DNA from: Desulfoglaeba alkanexedens ALDC
Lineage (GTDB): Bacteria; Desulfobacterota; Syntrophobacteria; Syntrophobacterales; DSM-9756
DNA length: 64,000 bases
Direction of reading: 5' to 3'
Assembly: GCF_005377625.1 (NCBI RefSeq)
Contig: NZ_CP040098.1
Location: 2,903,279 to 2,967,278 of the forward strand
This document shows, in pieces, positions 27,509 to 35,857 of this stretch. Position 1 is the stretch's first letter, and each line of letters opens with the position of its first letter. The position numbers were made by a program, and so were the translations under genes. The notes under the pieces were generated by a model, which did not search any database, was not told the origin of the DNA, and saw only the letters and a program-made list of their open reading frames with translations.

Positions 27509-30010
27509 ATGGCACAAGCAGCTGAAGCAAGAGAGGACATCGAACAACTGAAAGAGAGCCAGCAATGGTGGAAGCTGGCCGAAAAGCTGCGCAGCCCGCG
27601 GCTGGACTATCTGCGCAAGGCGGTTTGGAAAAAAGGCCCAATAGGTGGAGTGTATGCTCCGGGTATCAAAATTGAGCTAATGCGCAATATCCTTTTCACT
27701 GAGTCATGGAAGGAAAACGAGCGTGATCCCATCATGATGCGCAAAGCTAAAGCGCTCGCCCATGTCTGGCGGAATATACCGATATTTATCACCGATCACG
27801 CTCAGCTTGTAGGCTATGTTGGGAGTGCCCCCAATACGCTTGGGATGTGGCCTATTGAGGGCGCAAGCATGGTGAACGAGGAGGTGTACAACGACGAGGG
27901 CGTTATTCCGGAACCTGAAGAGGAATCGCTCAAGATTATGGCTGATCTCAACAACTACTGGGCGGGAAAGACGGCTATCGACCAGGTTGCGAGGCTGCTC
28001 GACCCCGAGGATGCAGTAAAGTTCATGAGTGGAGCGATTGGTTGGGGTGTGCCCACCTCGGCTTATGGCTACTCCGGGAAAGACTATGAATATCTGTTGA
28101 CGGGAAAGCGCGGGTTCGAAGATATCATGGAGGAAATAGAAGCCAGGTTGGACGAGGCGCAAGAGATTGTCCGTGGAACACCCGGGCCTGAGCTTTTACC
28201 CTACTACGAAAAAATCCAAAACTGGGAGGCGATGCTGATCGTCCTCGAAGCGGCCGTCGACTGGGCACGCCGTTACGCCCGGCTGGCTCGCATTATCGCG
28301 GAGAACTTCGAAAGCGACCCCAAACGCAAGGAGGAGCTTCTGCGTATTGCCGAGACCTGTGAGCGGGTGCCCGCAAAGGCGCCGAGGTCGCTGCAGGAAT
28401 CGCTGCAAATGGACCATTTCATCCAGATCCTCGCCCGGTACGAGGCATACGAGGGTGCGTGGCCTGCCCGGCCGGACTACTATCACGGGCCGTTCTACGA
28501 CAAGGATGTCAACATCGAGAAGAACCTGACCCGTGAAGAGGCACTGGACCTGGTGGGTGAATTCATGATCCGGGCATACGAAGTCGGGGGCTTTGGTCCA
28601 CGTTGGGGCAGGGAAGGACTGCAAGGGATTACCGGCACATGGGTGTGGACTATTGGCGGCGTCAAGCCGGACGGCACCGACGCGTGCAACGATTTGACAA
28701 GAGCGTTTCTACAAGCCGCCAGGCTTGTCAGGGTGGCCAACCCGACGTTCGCCTTTCGCTGGCATCCCAAGGTCCCCGACGACATCATGCGCGAATGCTT
28801 CGAATGCATCCGGCACGGGCTTGGTTATCCCTCCATGCGTAACGATCCGATCCTTGTGCAAAATGCCATGTATTGGCATGGGCATCCCCTGGAGGAAGCG
28901 AGAACATGGGTCCACCAGGCGTGTATGTCGCCGTGTCCGACCACAAAGCATGGTTTTCAGCCGTTCCGTATGGCCTCTGCGACCGCGAATTGCGCCAAGA
29001 TGATCGAGTATGCTCTGTTCAACGGCTATGATCCCGTTGTGAATATGCAAATGGGTCCCAAGACGGGAGATGCGAGGAAGTTCAAAAGCTTCGACGAGCT
29101 GTTTGAAGCCTGGGTGAAGCAGATGGAGTGGCTCACCGATACGCTTGTGAGAACGGTCAATCTCGGACGGGTAAAAGATCCGGAGTTTTATGGAAGACCG
29201 TTTCTTTCAGCCATTTCCGAGCGATCGGTGGAACAGGGCACAGACATTGTGAACCCTGAAGGTGAGCGAGGCAACAGCTGGGTTACGGGCTTTACCTGGG
29301 TCGAGAACGCGGACAGTCTTGCTGCCGTAAAAAAGCTTGTCTTCGACGAGAAGAAATACACGATGGATCAATTGATGGACGCTTTGCAGGCCAACTGGGA
29401 CGGTTATGAAGAAATGCGCCTGGATTTCGTGCGGAATGCTCCCAAGTGGGGAAATGATGACGACTATGTGGACCAGATCATGGTGCGTTGCCTTGAAGAG
29501 GTTGCCAGGCATTCGAAAGAGCTGAAAGATCCAACTGGGAATCCGTGGCCGCTTTTACCTGAGAACGTAAGCGGGAATATCCACTATGCCAACATCGTTG
29601 GGGCCCTTCCCAACGGCCGCAAACGCGGCGACGCGCTCTATGACGGCGGGATCTCGCCCGGTCCGGGGCTTGACAAGAAGGGGCCTACCGCGGTGCTCAA
29701 ATCCTGCGGCAAGTTCGACCATGTGCGCCTTGGGCGTGCCTTCCTCCTCAATCAGCGCCTTTCCCCGACCCAGCTCAAGGGTGAGCAGGGCTATCAGTTG
29801 TGGAAGGCCTACATGCGGACCTGGGCGGACCTCGGTCTGGACCACGTACAGTTCAACATGGTCGATGACGCCACGCTTAGGGCGGCGCAGAAGGACCCCG
29901 AAAAGTACCAGGAAGTGATCGTCCGGGTTGCCGGCTACAGCGCCCATTTTGTGGACATCAGCCGCAAGACCCAGGACAATATCATTCAAAGAACCATTCA
30001 GGGTCTGTAA
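27509..30010 (+). CDS. assA: Alkylsuccinate synthase catalytic subunit, copy 1
   Basis: The 833-residue protein is a glycyl-radical enzyme of the X-succinate synthase group, which adds the subterminal carbon of an n-alkane to fumarate. The catalytic cysteine is in HQACMSPCP (Cys472). The radical glycine is in RVAGYSAHFVD (Gly809), 25 residues from the C-terminus, as in pyruvate formate-lyase relatives. Length and order match known AssA/MasD and BssA. Start: AAGGAGGAATTACA before the ATG. It differs from copy 2 at about 16 residues, half of them clustered around residues 128-150, so substrate range is probably similar. Assignment to alkanes rather than toluene rests on recognition of AssA-like sequence and on the fatty-acid-type neighbours. 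Confidence 0.93.
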   Translation: MAQAAEAREDIEQLKESQQWWKLAEKLRSPRLDYLRKAVWKKGPIGGVYAPGIKIELMRNILFTESWKENERDPIMMRKAKALAHVWRNIPIFITDHAQLVGYVGSAPNTLGMWPIEGASMVNEEVYNDEGVIPEPEEESLKIMADLNNYWAGKTAIDQVARLLDPEDAVKFMSGAIGWGVPTSAYGYSGKDYEYLLTGKRGFEDIMEEIEARLDEAQEIVRGTPGPELLPYYEKIQNWEAMLIVLEAAVDWARRYARLARIIAENFESDPKRKEELLRIAETCERVPAKAPRSLQESLQMDHFIQILARYEAYEGAWPARPDYYHGPFYDKDVNIEKNLTREEALDLVGEFMIRAYEVGGFGPRWGREGLQGITGTWVWTIGGVKPDGTDACNDLTRAFLQAARLVRVANPTFAFRWHPKVPDDIMRECFECIRHGLGYPSMRNDPILVQNAMYWHGHPLEEARTWVHQACMSPCPTTKHGFQPFRMASATANCAKMIEYALFNGYDPVVNMQMGPKTGDARKFKSFDELFEAWVKQMEWLTDTLVRTVNLGRVKDPEFYGRPFLSAISERSVEQGTDIVNPEGERGNSWVTGFTWVENADSLAAVKKLVFDEKKYTMDQLMDALQANWDGYEEMRLDFVRNAPKWGNDDDYVDQIMVRCLEEVARHSKELKDPTGNPWPLLPENVSGNIHYANIVGALPNGRKRGDALYDGGISPGPGLDKKGPTAVLKSCGKFDHVRLGRAFLLNQRLSPTQLKGEQGYQLWKAYMRTWADLGLDHVQFNMVDDATLRAAQKDPEKYQEVIVRVAGYSAHFVDISRKTQDNIIQRTIQGL

Positions 30011-30021
30011 AGGGATGATTG

Positions 30022-30056
30022 GCCCGATACGGCGGATTACCCCTCCCGTATCGGGC
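30022..30056 (+). promoter_or_regulatory. Conserved hairpin between assA1 and assB1
   Basis: GCCCGATACGG pairs perfectly with CCGTATCGGGC (11 bp) across a 13-base loop. It starts 12 bases after the assA stop and lacks a T-run. The same stem is present in copy 2 with a different loop. It is more likely an mRNA-stabilising or partial-termination element that sets subunit ratios than a full terminator. Confidence 0.7.
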
Positions 30057-30178
30057 ATTCAAATTCGTAAGATGTGTCCATGCCTCATCGGCTGGTGTGG
30101 GCTTATCAAAGACCGGTAGCTTGAATATCTCGCAAGGAGAATGAGGCGGGCAAGCCATCGAAAGGGAGGGGAAATTTT

Positions 30179-30403
30179 ATGAAATGTTCAGCTTGTGGAT
30201 TTGAGGCTCCAGCAAATAAATTCCGTTATCTCTACAACGCTCGGATTGACGACCCTTTGTCTATGCGCCAATGTATAAAGTGCGGCGAAGTGATCGCCGT
30301 GAACGAGCTCAAGGGAGAAGCGGTGCAAATCGTCAAGCCCGGTGACGCACCGTGGGGTAAATCCGCCGGTATAGAGGGTGTTACACCATCTGTGCTGGAC
30401 TAG
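30179..30403 (+). CDS. assB: Alkylsuccinate synthase small subunit AssB, copy 1
   Basis: A 74-residue protein with two CxxC pairs (C3-x2-C6 in MKCSACGFEAP and C32-x2-C35 in RQCIKCGEV), like the rubredoxin-like or HiPIP-like beta subunit BssB. It should bind AssA and limit access to the active site. The ribosome binding site is AAAGGGAGGGGAAATTTT. It is three residues shorter than copy 2, because the duplicated block ends here: the last codon is followed by a stop and unrelated sequence. Apart from the tail the two proteins are nearly identical. Confidence 0.88.
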   Translation: MKCSACGFEAPANKFRYLYNARIDDPLSMRQCIKCGEVIAVNELKGEAVQIVKPGDAPWGKSAGIEGVTPSVLD

Positions 30404-30639
30404 GTTGTTTTGTCAAGCGGGCTCTCCGCATTGCGGGTGCCGATAAGGGGGAAACCGCCCGCATGCGGCTCCTCCCGGACGGCCAGTTTATGGAGGTGTG
30501 ATATAATTTAAAGTTTTCCCCAATGTCTAGCAAAAAATGCCGAGGCTTAAGCTCAGTGCAACGGGTTGGCCGAGCCGAGCGGAGCCCATGCGGAGCTCAG
30601 GCGAGGCGAGGCCAACCCTTCCTTATCCTCCTCTATAGG

Positions 30640-30840
30640 ATAGAAGGATCTCGGCGGTTTATAACCAAAATTCTGATGTAACCTCTCGTTATTGTAGAAA
30701 TCAAAGTAACCCTCCAAGCCCTCGAGGGCCTCCCCGGGGGTGCAGTAGTCCTTGACATAGACTTCCTCATATTTTACCCAGCGCACAGACGCTCCACCAT
30801 GATGTTGTCAAATGCCCTTCCCCGGCCATCCATGCTGATT
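30640..30840 (-). pseudogene. C-terminal remnant of an IS3-family transposase (OrfB)
   Basis: On the minus strand, ISMDGRGRAFDNIMVERLC is followed, after a one-base frameshift, by WVKYEEVYVKDYCTPGEAL and YFDFYNNERLHQNFGYKPP. These are the hallmark end of IS3-family integrase-type transposases. The catalytic DDE core upstream is missing and the frame runs out into an inverted repeat, so this is a dead fragment. It probably marks an insertion that once lay between the two ass modules. Confidence 0.8.
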
Positions 30841-30844
30841 CTTA

Positions 30845-30920
30845 CACCGGGTGAAGGGGGGGGATTTTTTGCCCTTTTTAACCTTTTTGCTTAAGGTCTC
30901 CATTTTTTCAGAACGCTACC
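30845..30920 (+). repeat. Truncated MITE-like element, right end
   Basis: TTTTTTGCCC, TTTTGCTTAAGGTCTCCA and AACGCTACC match the right end of the complete element at 48194-48458 (there 48395-48450). The left end is missing; it abuts the IS3 remnant. Confidence 0.7.
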
Positions 30921-31109
30921 AGAAAATTAGCGAACTGTCCGGCCCTCTTGTGCCTCGCGCTCCAGAAAAAGCGTGTCCTGTGATCATGTAGATTCCGGCC
31001 TCCATAAGAATGTCGACGGTATTGCTCTGCGGCGGCGAGCTCCCATGCGCACCATCGATGGGTCGCACAAACGCCCATGCGCCACGGAATCACCATGCAG
31101 GTCAACATT

Positions 31110-31146
31110 CGGCCAGTATGGCCGCACTAATCGGCCACACTGGCCG
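31110..31146 (+). promoter_or_regulatory. Twin palindromes upstream of assD2 (candidate enhancer-binding sites)
   Basis: CGGCCAGTATGGCCG (31110-31124) and CGGCCACACTGGCCG (31132-31146) are perfect CGGCCA-N3-TGGCCG sites with centres 22 bp apart, exactly as in copy 1 (25683-25719). They are better conserved than surrounding non-coding sequence. Confidence 0.68.
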
Positions 31147-31289
31147 ACGCTCGCGGCTCCGCGTTACCCCGGTCGGAGAGGCACGGGCCTGCCCTTTTCC
31201 AGGACTGCATCCAAAGACCCTTCCAAAGGCCTTCACGGATGCGGTTTACGACTAACTTAATTTCTGAATGCCCAGCTAGGGCCGGTGGC

Positions 31290-31305
31290 TGGCATTGTTC
31301 TTGCT
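31290..31305 (+). promoter_or_regulatory. Sigma-54 (-24/-12) promoter of assDCAB copy 2
   Basis: TGGCATTGTTCTTGCT matches TGGCAY-N5-TTGCW. It lies 144 bases after the end of the second palindrome, the same distance as in copy 1, and about 234 bases before assD2. The five spacer bases differ from copy 1 while the -24 and -12 elements are unchanged. Confidence 0.77.
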
Positions 31306-31538
31306 CCAACATTACCTCCTCTCCTGCGGTGTCGTTGTGTTCTAGGGTGTTGTCGTGCAGAAGGCGTTGAGCTATCATGAATGTTAAAGGGGATTGTAAA
31401 ACGGTACGATGAAGTTTACCACAAGGTGGTATGAGGTGCTCCTTATGGAAGTTTTCGCCGCGAGGCACAGTGTACGCCCTTGTGTTTCTGAGGCTTTTCA
31501 GATTCTTGAGTCTACTGCATTTGTAAGGAGGTGTTTAA

Positions 31539-32513
31539 GTGGAAAACCAACCACTCGTTACGCAAATTCAGCGATTTTCCGTAAATGACGGACCCGGGTT
31601 TCGGACGATCGTGTTTTTTAAGGGATGTCCCTTGCGGTGTCAATGGTGCCATAACCCTGAAACACAGTCGTTTTCCCCCGAGATTTACTGGAAAAGTAGA
31701 TTATGCGTTCAATGCGGACACTGTTTCGATGTCTGTCCCAATCAGGCGATTTTCCCTCCGATTCCCCCGGAAGAAGCTCAGCGTGAGGACTCGACCTACT
31801 ATAAGATCGACAAGGCGAGATGTGACCGGTGTATGAAATGCGTGGAGGCGTGCAGCTACGGTGCGCTCGAGCAGGTCGGCAAGCCCATGTCCATGGAAGA
31901 AATCGTCGAAGAGCTCGAGCGGGATCGGCCTTTCTATGACAATTCCGGAGGGGGGGTGACTATCAGTGGCGGGGAGCCTCTGGTGTTTGGCGAATTCATT
32001 CGAAAGCTGATGGATGCGCTCAAGGCGCGAAACCTTCATATCTGCCTTGATACTTCGGGGCATTCGCCCTGGGAGATATTGGAGCCCGTCGCCGAGCGAG
32101 CCGACATCATTCTGTACGACCTGAAACATCTCGACTCCGATGAACATGAGCGCCTGACAGGCGTACCGAACCAGCTCATTCTTCACAATTTGCAGAGGCT
32201 TGCGGCAAAGGGCTGCAGGATCTGGCTGAGAATTGTGGTGTTGCCCGGCTGCACCGATTCGATTGATTACCACCGCCGTGTGGTTGCTTTTCTTCGAAGT
32301 CTTCCCGGATCGTTGGAACGTATCGACTTGCTGCCCTTTCACAACTGGTGCCAGGACAAATACCGCTGGCTTGGACGACCCTGGTCGTTTGCCGAGACGG
32401 AAAGTGTTCACCCGGATGAGGTGGAGCCGTTGTTGGAGCTGTACCTGTCGGCGGGACTGAATGCGACGATTGGTGGGTCGGGTTTTCAGGCACAGGCAAC
32501 GGCATCGGGGTGA
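31539..32513 (+). CDS. assD: Alkylsuccinate synthase activating enzyme, copy 2
   Basis: The 324-residue radical-SAM activase is a near twin of copy 1. CPLRCQWC replaces CPFRCQWC, and the two ferredoxin-type cluster motifs (CVQCGHCFDVCP, CDRCMKCVEACS) and the GGE motif are intact. Differences are scattered and conservative (for example V to I in the GEFIRKLM segment, R to G in VLPGCTDS). The GTG start and AAGGAGGTGTTTAA site are the same. Both activases should be able to charge either AssA copy. Confidence 0.92.
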   Translation: MENQPLVTQIQRFSVNDGPGFRTIVFFKGCPLRCQWCHNPETQSFSPEIYWKSRLCVQCGHCFDVCPNQAIFPPIPPEEAQREDSTYYKIDKARCDRCMKCVEACSYGALEQVGKPMSMEEIVEELERDRPFYDNSGGGVTISGGEPLVFGEFIRKLMDALKARNLHICLDTSGHSPWEILEPVAERADIILYDLKHLDSDEHERLTGVPNQLILHNLQRLAAKGCRIWLRIVVLPGCTDSIDYHRRVVAFLRSLPGSLERIDLLPFHNWCQDKYRWLGRPWSFAETESVHPDEVEPLLELYLSAGLNATIGGSGFQAQATASG

Positions 32514-32762
32514 TGAACCCCGGCGTATGGCGATTGACGAACGCGTTGACGAACGTAAAGGAAAGGAGGTGAGCAAACGTTAGGAACGGAAGCCCCGCAT
32601 GGTTCCGGTAGAGAACGATGGTTGACTGCCTGGTTCTGTACTGACGATTTCTGATGCTGCTCTCGCGGTGCCGATGGGGGAAAGCCAGTGTAATCTCTTT
32701 GGGTAAGCCCGGGCAATGGGCATGTGGATGGAGCTGGAAGAGAAAAAGAAAGGAGGAGTCAA

Positions 32763-32927
32763 ATGCCTACATGTAAAGAATGCAAGAATTATTTTCCTCA
32801 GGAAGATGATGAATCTATGGGCGACTGTGTTCAGCGGGTAGTGGATCCCAGGCAGGCATACTACAGGGCCAAGCCTGTGGCGGCTGACCAGGACGCCTCG
32901 AAGTGCAGCCAATTTGCAAAGAGGTAA
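32763..32927 (+). CDS. assC: Alkylsuccinate synthase small subunit AssC, copy 2
   Basis: The 54-residue four-cysteine subunit has the same predicted protein as copy 1. The DNA is almost unchanged over the gene, whereas the preceding spacer (32514-32740) has drifted and gained about 20 bases. The start is again set by AAAGGAGGAGTCAA. It lies 27 bases upstream of assA2. Confidence 0.88.
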   Translation: MPTCKECKNYFPQEDDESMGDCVQRVVDPRQAYYRAKPVAADQDASKCSQFAKR

Positions 32928-32954
32928 TCGATATTCTGCTAAGGAGGAATTACA

Positions 32955-35456
32955 ATGGCACAAGCAGCTGAAGCAAGAGAGGACATCGAACAACTGAAAG
33001 AGAAGCAGCAATGGTGGAAGGTGGCCGAAAAGCTGCGCAGCCCGCGGCTGGACTATCTGCGCAAGGCGGTTTGGAAAAAAGGCCCAATAGGTGGAGTGTA
33101 TGCTCCGGGTATCAAAGTTGAGCTAATGCGCAATATCCTTTTCACTGAGTCATGGAAGGAAAACGAGCGTGATCCCATTATGATGCGCAAAGCCAAAGCG
33201 CTCGCCCATGTCTGGCGGAATATACCGATATTTATCACCGATCACGCTCAGCTTGTAGGCTATGTCGGGAGTGCCCCCAATACGCTTGGGATGTGGCCTA
33301 TTGAGGGCGCAAGCATGGTGAACGAAGAGGCGTACAACGAAGAGGGTGTTATTCCGGAACCTGAGGAGGAATCCCTCAGGACGATCGCCGAGATTAACAA
33401 CTACTGGGCGGGAAAGACGGCTATCGACCAGGTTGCGAGGCTGCTCGACCCCGAGGATGCAGTAAAGTTCATGAGTGGAGCGATTGGTTGGGGTGTGCCC
33501 ACCTCGTCTTATGGCTACTCCGGGAAAGACTATGAATATCTGTTGACGGGAAAGCGCGGGTTCGAAGATATTATGGAGGAAATAGAAGCCAGGTTGGATG
33601 AAGCGCAAGAGATTGTCCGTGGAACACCCGGGCCTGAGCTTTTACCCTACTACGAAAAAATCCAAAACTGGGAGGCGATGCTGATCGTCCTCGAAGCGGC
33701 CGTCGACTGGGCACGCCGTTACGCCCGGCTGGCTCGCATTATCGCAGAGAACTTCGAAAGCGACCCCAAACGCAAGGAGGAGCTTCTGCGCATTGCCGAA
33801 ACCTGTGAGCGGGTGCCCGCAAAGGCGCCGAGGTCGCTGCAGGAATCGCTGCAAATGGACCATTTCATCCAGATCCTCGCCCGGTACGAGGCATACGAGG
33901 GTGCGTGGCCTGCCCGGCCGGACTACTATCACGGGCCGTTCTACGACAAGGATGTCAATATCGAGAAGAACCTGACCCGTGAAGAGGCACTGGACCTGGT
34001 GGGTGAATTCTTGATCCGGACATACGAAGTCGGGGGCTTTGGTCCACGTTGGGGCAGGGAAGGACTGCAAGGGATTACCGGCACCTGGGTGTGGACTATT
34101 GGCGGCGTCAAGCCGGACGGCACCGACGCGTGCAACGATTTGACAAGAGCGTTTCTACAAGCCGCCAGGCTTGTCAGGGTGGCCAACCCGACGCTCGCCT
34201 TTCGCTGGCATCCCAAGGTCCCCGACGACATCATGCGCGAATGCTTCGAATGCATCCGGCACGGGCTTGGTTATCCCTCCATGCGTAACGATCCGATCCT
34301 TGTGCAAAATGCCATGTATTGGCATGGGCATCCCCTGGAGGAAGCGAGAACATGGGTCCACCAGGCGTGTATGTCGCCGTGTCCGACCACAAAGCATGGT
34401 TTTCAGCCGTTCCGTATGGCCTCTGCGACCGCGAATTGCGCCAAGATGATCGAGTATGCTCTGTTCAACGGCTATGATCCCGTTGTGAATATGCAAATGG
34501 GTCCCAAGACGGGAGATGCGAGGAAGTTCAAAAGCTTCGACGAGCTGTTTGAAGCCTGGGTGAAGCAGATGGAGTGGCTCACCGATACGCTTGTGAGAAC
34601 GGTCAATCTCGGACGGGTAAAAGATCCGGAGTTTTATGGAAGACCGTTTCTTTCAGCCATTTCCGAGCGATCGGTGGAACAGGGCACTGACATTGTGAAC
34701 CCTGAAGGTGAGCGAGGCAACAGCTGGATTACGGGGTTTACCTGGGTCGAGAATGCCGACAGTCTCGCTGCCGTAAAAAAGCTTGTCTTCGACGAGAAGA
34801 AATACACGATGGATCAATTGATCGACGCTTTGCAGGCCAACTGGGACGGTTACGAAGAAATGCGCCTGGATTTCGTGCGGAATGCTCCCAAGTGGGGAAA
34901 TGACGACGACTATGTGGACCAGATCATGGTGCGTTGCCTTGAAGAGGTTGCCAGGCATTCGAAAGAGCTGAAAGATCCCACTGGGAATCCATGGCCGCTT
35001 TTGCCCGAGAACGTGAGCGGGAATATCCACTATGCCAACATCGTTGGGGCCCTTCCCAACGGCCGCAAACGCGGCGACGCGCTCTATGACGGTGGGATCT
35101 CGCCCGGTCCGGGGCTTGACAAGAAGGGGCCTACCGCGGTGCTCAAATCCTGCGGCAAGTTCGACCATGTGCGCCTTGGGCGTGCCTTCCTCCTCAATCA
35201 GCGCCTTTCCCCGACCCAGCTCAAGGGTGAGCAGGGCTATCAGTTGTGGAAGGCCTACATGCGGACCTGGGCGGACCTCGGTCTGGACCACGTACAGTTC
35301 AACATGGTCGATGACGCCACGCTCAGGGCGGCGCAGAAGGACCCCGAAAAGTACCAGGAAGTGATCGTCCGGGTTGCCGGCTACAGCGCCCATTTTGTGG
35401 ACATCAGCCGCAAGACCCAGGACAATATCATTCAGAGAACCATTCAGGGTCTGTAA
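32955..35456 (+). CDS. assA: Alkylsuccinate synthase catalytic subunit, copy 2
   Basis: An 833-residue glycyl-radical enzyme with the same catalytic HQACMSPCP (Cys472) and radical RVAGYSAHFVD (Gly809) as copy 1. The roughly 16 differences include EEAYNEEG for EEVYNDEG, SLRTIAEINN for SLKIMADLNN, EFLIRT for EFMIRA, and a few single changes. A stretch of about 490 bases around the active-site cysteine (34195-34687) is identical to copy 1 at every position I compared, which points to recent gene conversion. This copy, unlike copy 1, is followed by the accessory genes and so may be the main operon. Confidence 0.93.
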   Translation: MAQAAEAREDIEQLKEKQQWWKVAEKLRSPRLDYLRKAVWKKGPIGGVYAPGIKVELMRNILFTESWKENERDPIMMRKAKALAHVWRNIPIFITDHAQLVGYVGSAPNTLGMWPIEGASMVNEEAYNEEGVIPEPEEESLRTIAEINNYWAGKTAIDQVARLLDPEDAVKFMSGAIGWGVPTSSYGYSGKDYEYLLTGKRGFEDIMEEIEARLDEAQEIVRGTPGPELLPYYEKIQNWEAMLIVLEAAVDWARRYARLARIIAENFESDPKRKEELLRIAETCERVPAKAPRSLQESLQMDHFIQILARYEAYEGAWPARPDYYHGPFYDKDVNIEKNLTREEALDLVGEFLIRTYEVGGFGPRWGREGLQGITGTWVWTIGGVKPDGTDACNDLTRAFLQAARLVRVANPTLAFRWHPKVPDDIMRECFECIRHGLGYPSMRNDPILVQNAMYWHGHPLEEARTWVHQACMSPCPTTKHGFQPFRMASATANCAKMIEYALFNGYDPVVNMQMGPKTGDARKFKSFDELFEAWVKQMEWLTDTLVRTVNLGRVKDPEFYGRPFLSAISERSVEQGTDIVNPEGERGNSWITGFTWVENADSLAAVKKLVFDEKKYTMDQLIDALQANWDGYEEMRLDFVRNAPKWGNDDDYVDQIMVRCLEEVARHSKELKDPTGNPWPLLPENVSGNIHYANIVGALPNGRKRGDALYDGGISPGPGLDKKGPTAVLKSCGKFDHVRLGRAFLLNQRLSPTQLKGEQGYQLWKAYMRTWADLGLDHVQFNMVDDATLRAAQKDPEKYQEVIVRVAGYSAHFVDISRKTQDNIIQRTIQGL

Positions 35457-35467
35457 AGGGATGATTG

Positions 35468-35500
35468 GCCCGATACGGCGGATTACCTGCCGTATCGGGC
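35468..35500 (+). promoter_or_regulatory. Conserved hairpin between assA2 and assB2
   Basis: GCCCGATACGGC pairs with GCCGTATCGGGC (12 bp) around a loop of 9 bases. The stem is the same as in copy 1 but one pair longer, and the loop differs in length and sequence, so the stem rather than the loop is being kept. There is no T-run. Confidence 0.7.
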
Positions 35501-35622
35501 ATTCAAATGCGTAAGATGCGTCCATGCCTCATCGGCTGGTGTGGGCTTATCAAAGACCGGTAGCTTGAATATCTCGCAAGGAGAATGAGGCGGGCAAGCC
35601 ATCGAAAGGGAGGGGAGATTTT

Positions 35623-35856
35623 ATGAAATGTCCAGCTTGTGGATTTGAGGCTCCAGCAAATAAATTCCGTTATCTCTACAATGCTCGGATTGACGACCCT
35701 TTGTCTATGCGCCAATGTATAAAGTGCGGCGAAGTGATCGCAGTGAACGAGCTCAAGGGAGAAGCGGTGCAAATCGTCAAGCCCGGTGACGCGCCGTGGG
35801 GTAAATCCGCCGGTATAGAGGGTGTTACACCATCTGTGCTGGACATGGAGGGGTGA
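35623..35856 (+). CDS. assB: Alkylsuccinate synthase small subunit AssB, copy 2
   Basis: A 77-residue protein with CPACGFEAP near the N-terminus and RQCIKCGEV in the middle, matching copy 1 except for S to P at position 4 and the extra C-terminal MEG. The stop is immediately followed by the start of the next gene (TGATATGG), so the operon continues here. This probably is the original downstream junction, and copy 1 was cut off at this point. Confidence 0.88.
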   Translation: MKCPACGFEAPANKFRYLYNARIDDPLSMRQCIKCGEVIAVNELKGEAVQIVKPGDAPWGKSAGIEGVTPSVLDMEG

Positions 35857-35857
35857 T

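Larger units (their letters stand above)
30404..31538. other. Spacer between the two ass modules
   Basis: The first part (30404-30920) is unique to this spot and holds a decayed IS3-type transposase, a GC-rich inverted repeat (GGGTTGGCC at 30563 with GGCCAACCC at 30610) and one end of a MITE-like element. From about 30991 onward the sequence is a diverged copy of 25559-26111 and carries the activator sites and promoter of the second module. Confidence 0.75.
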
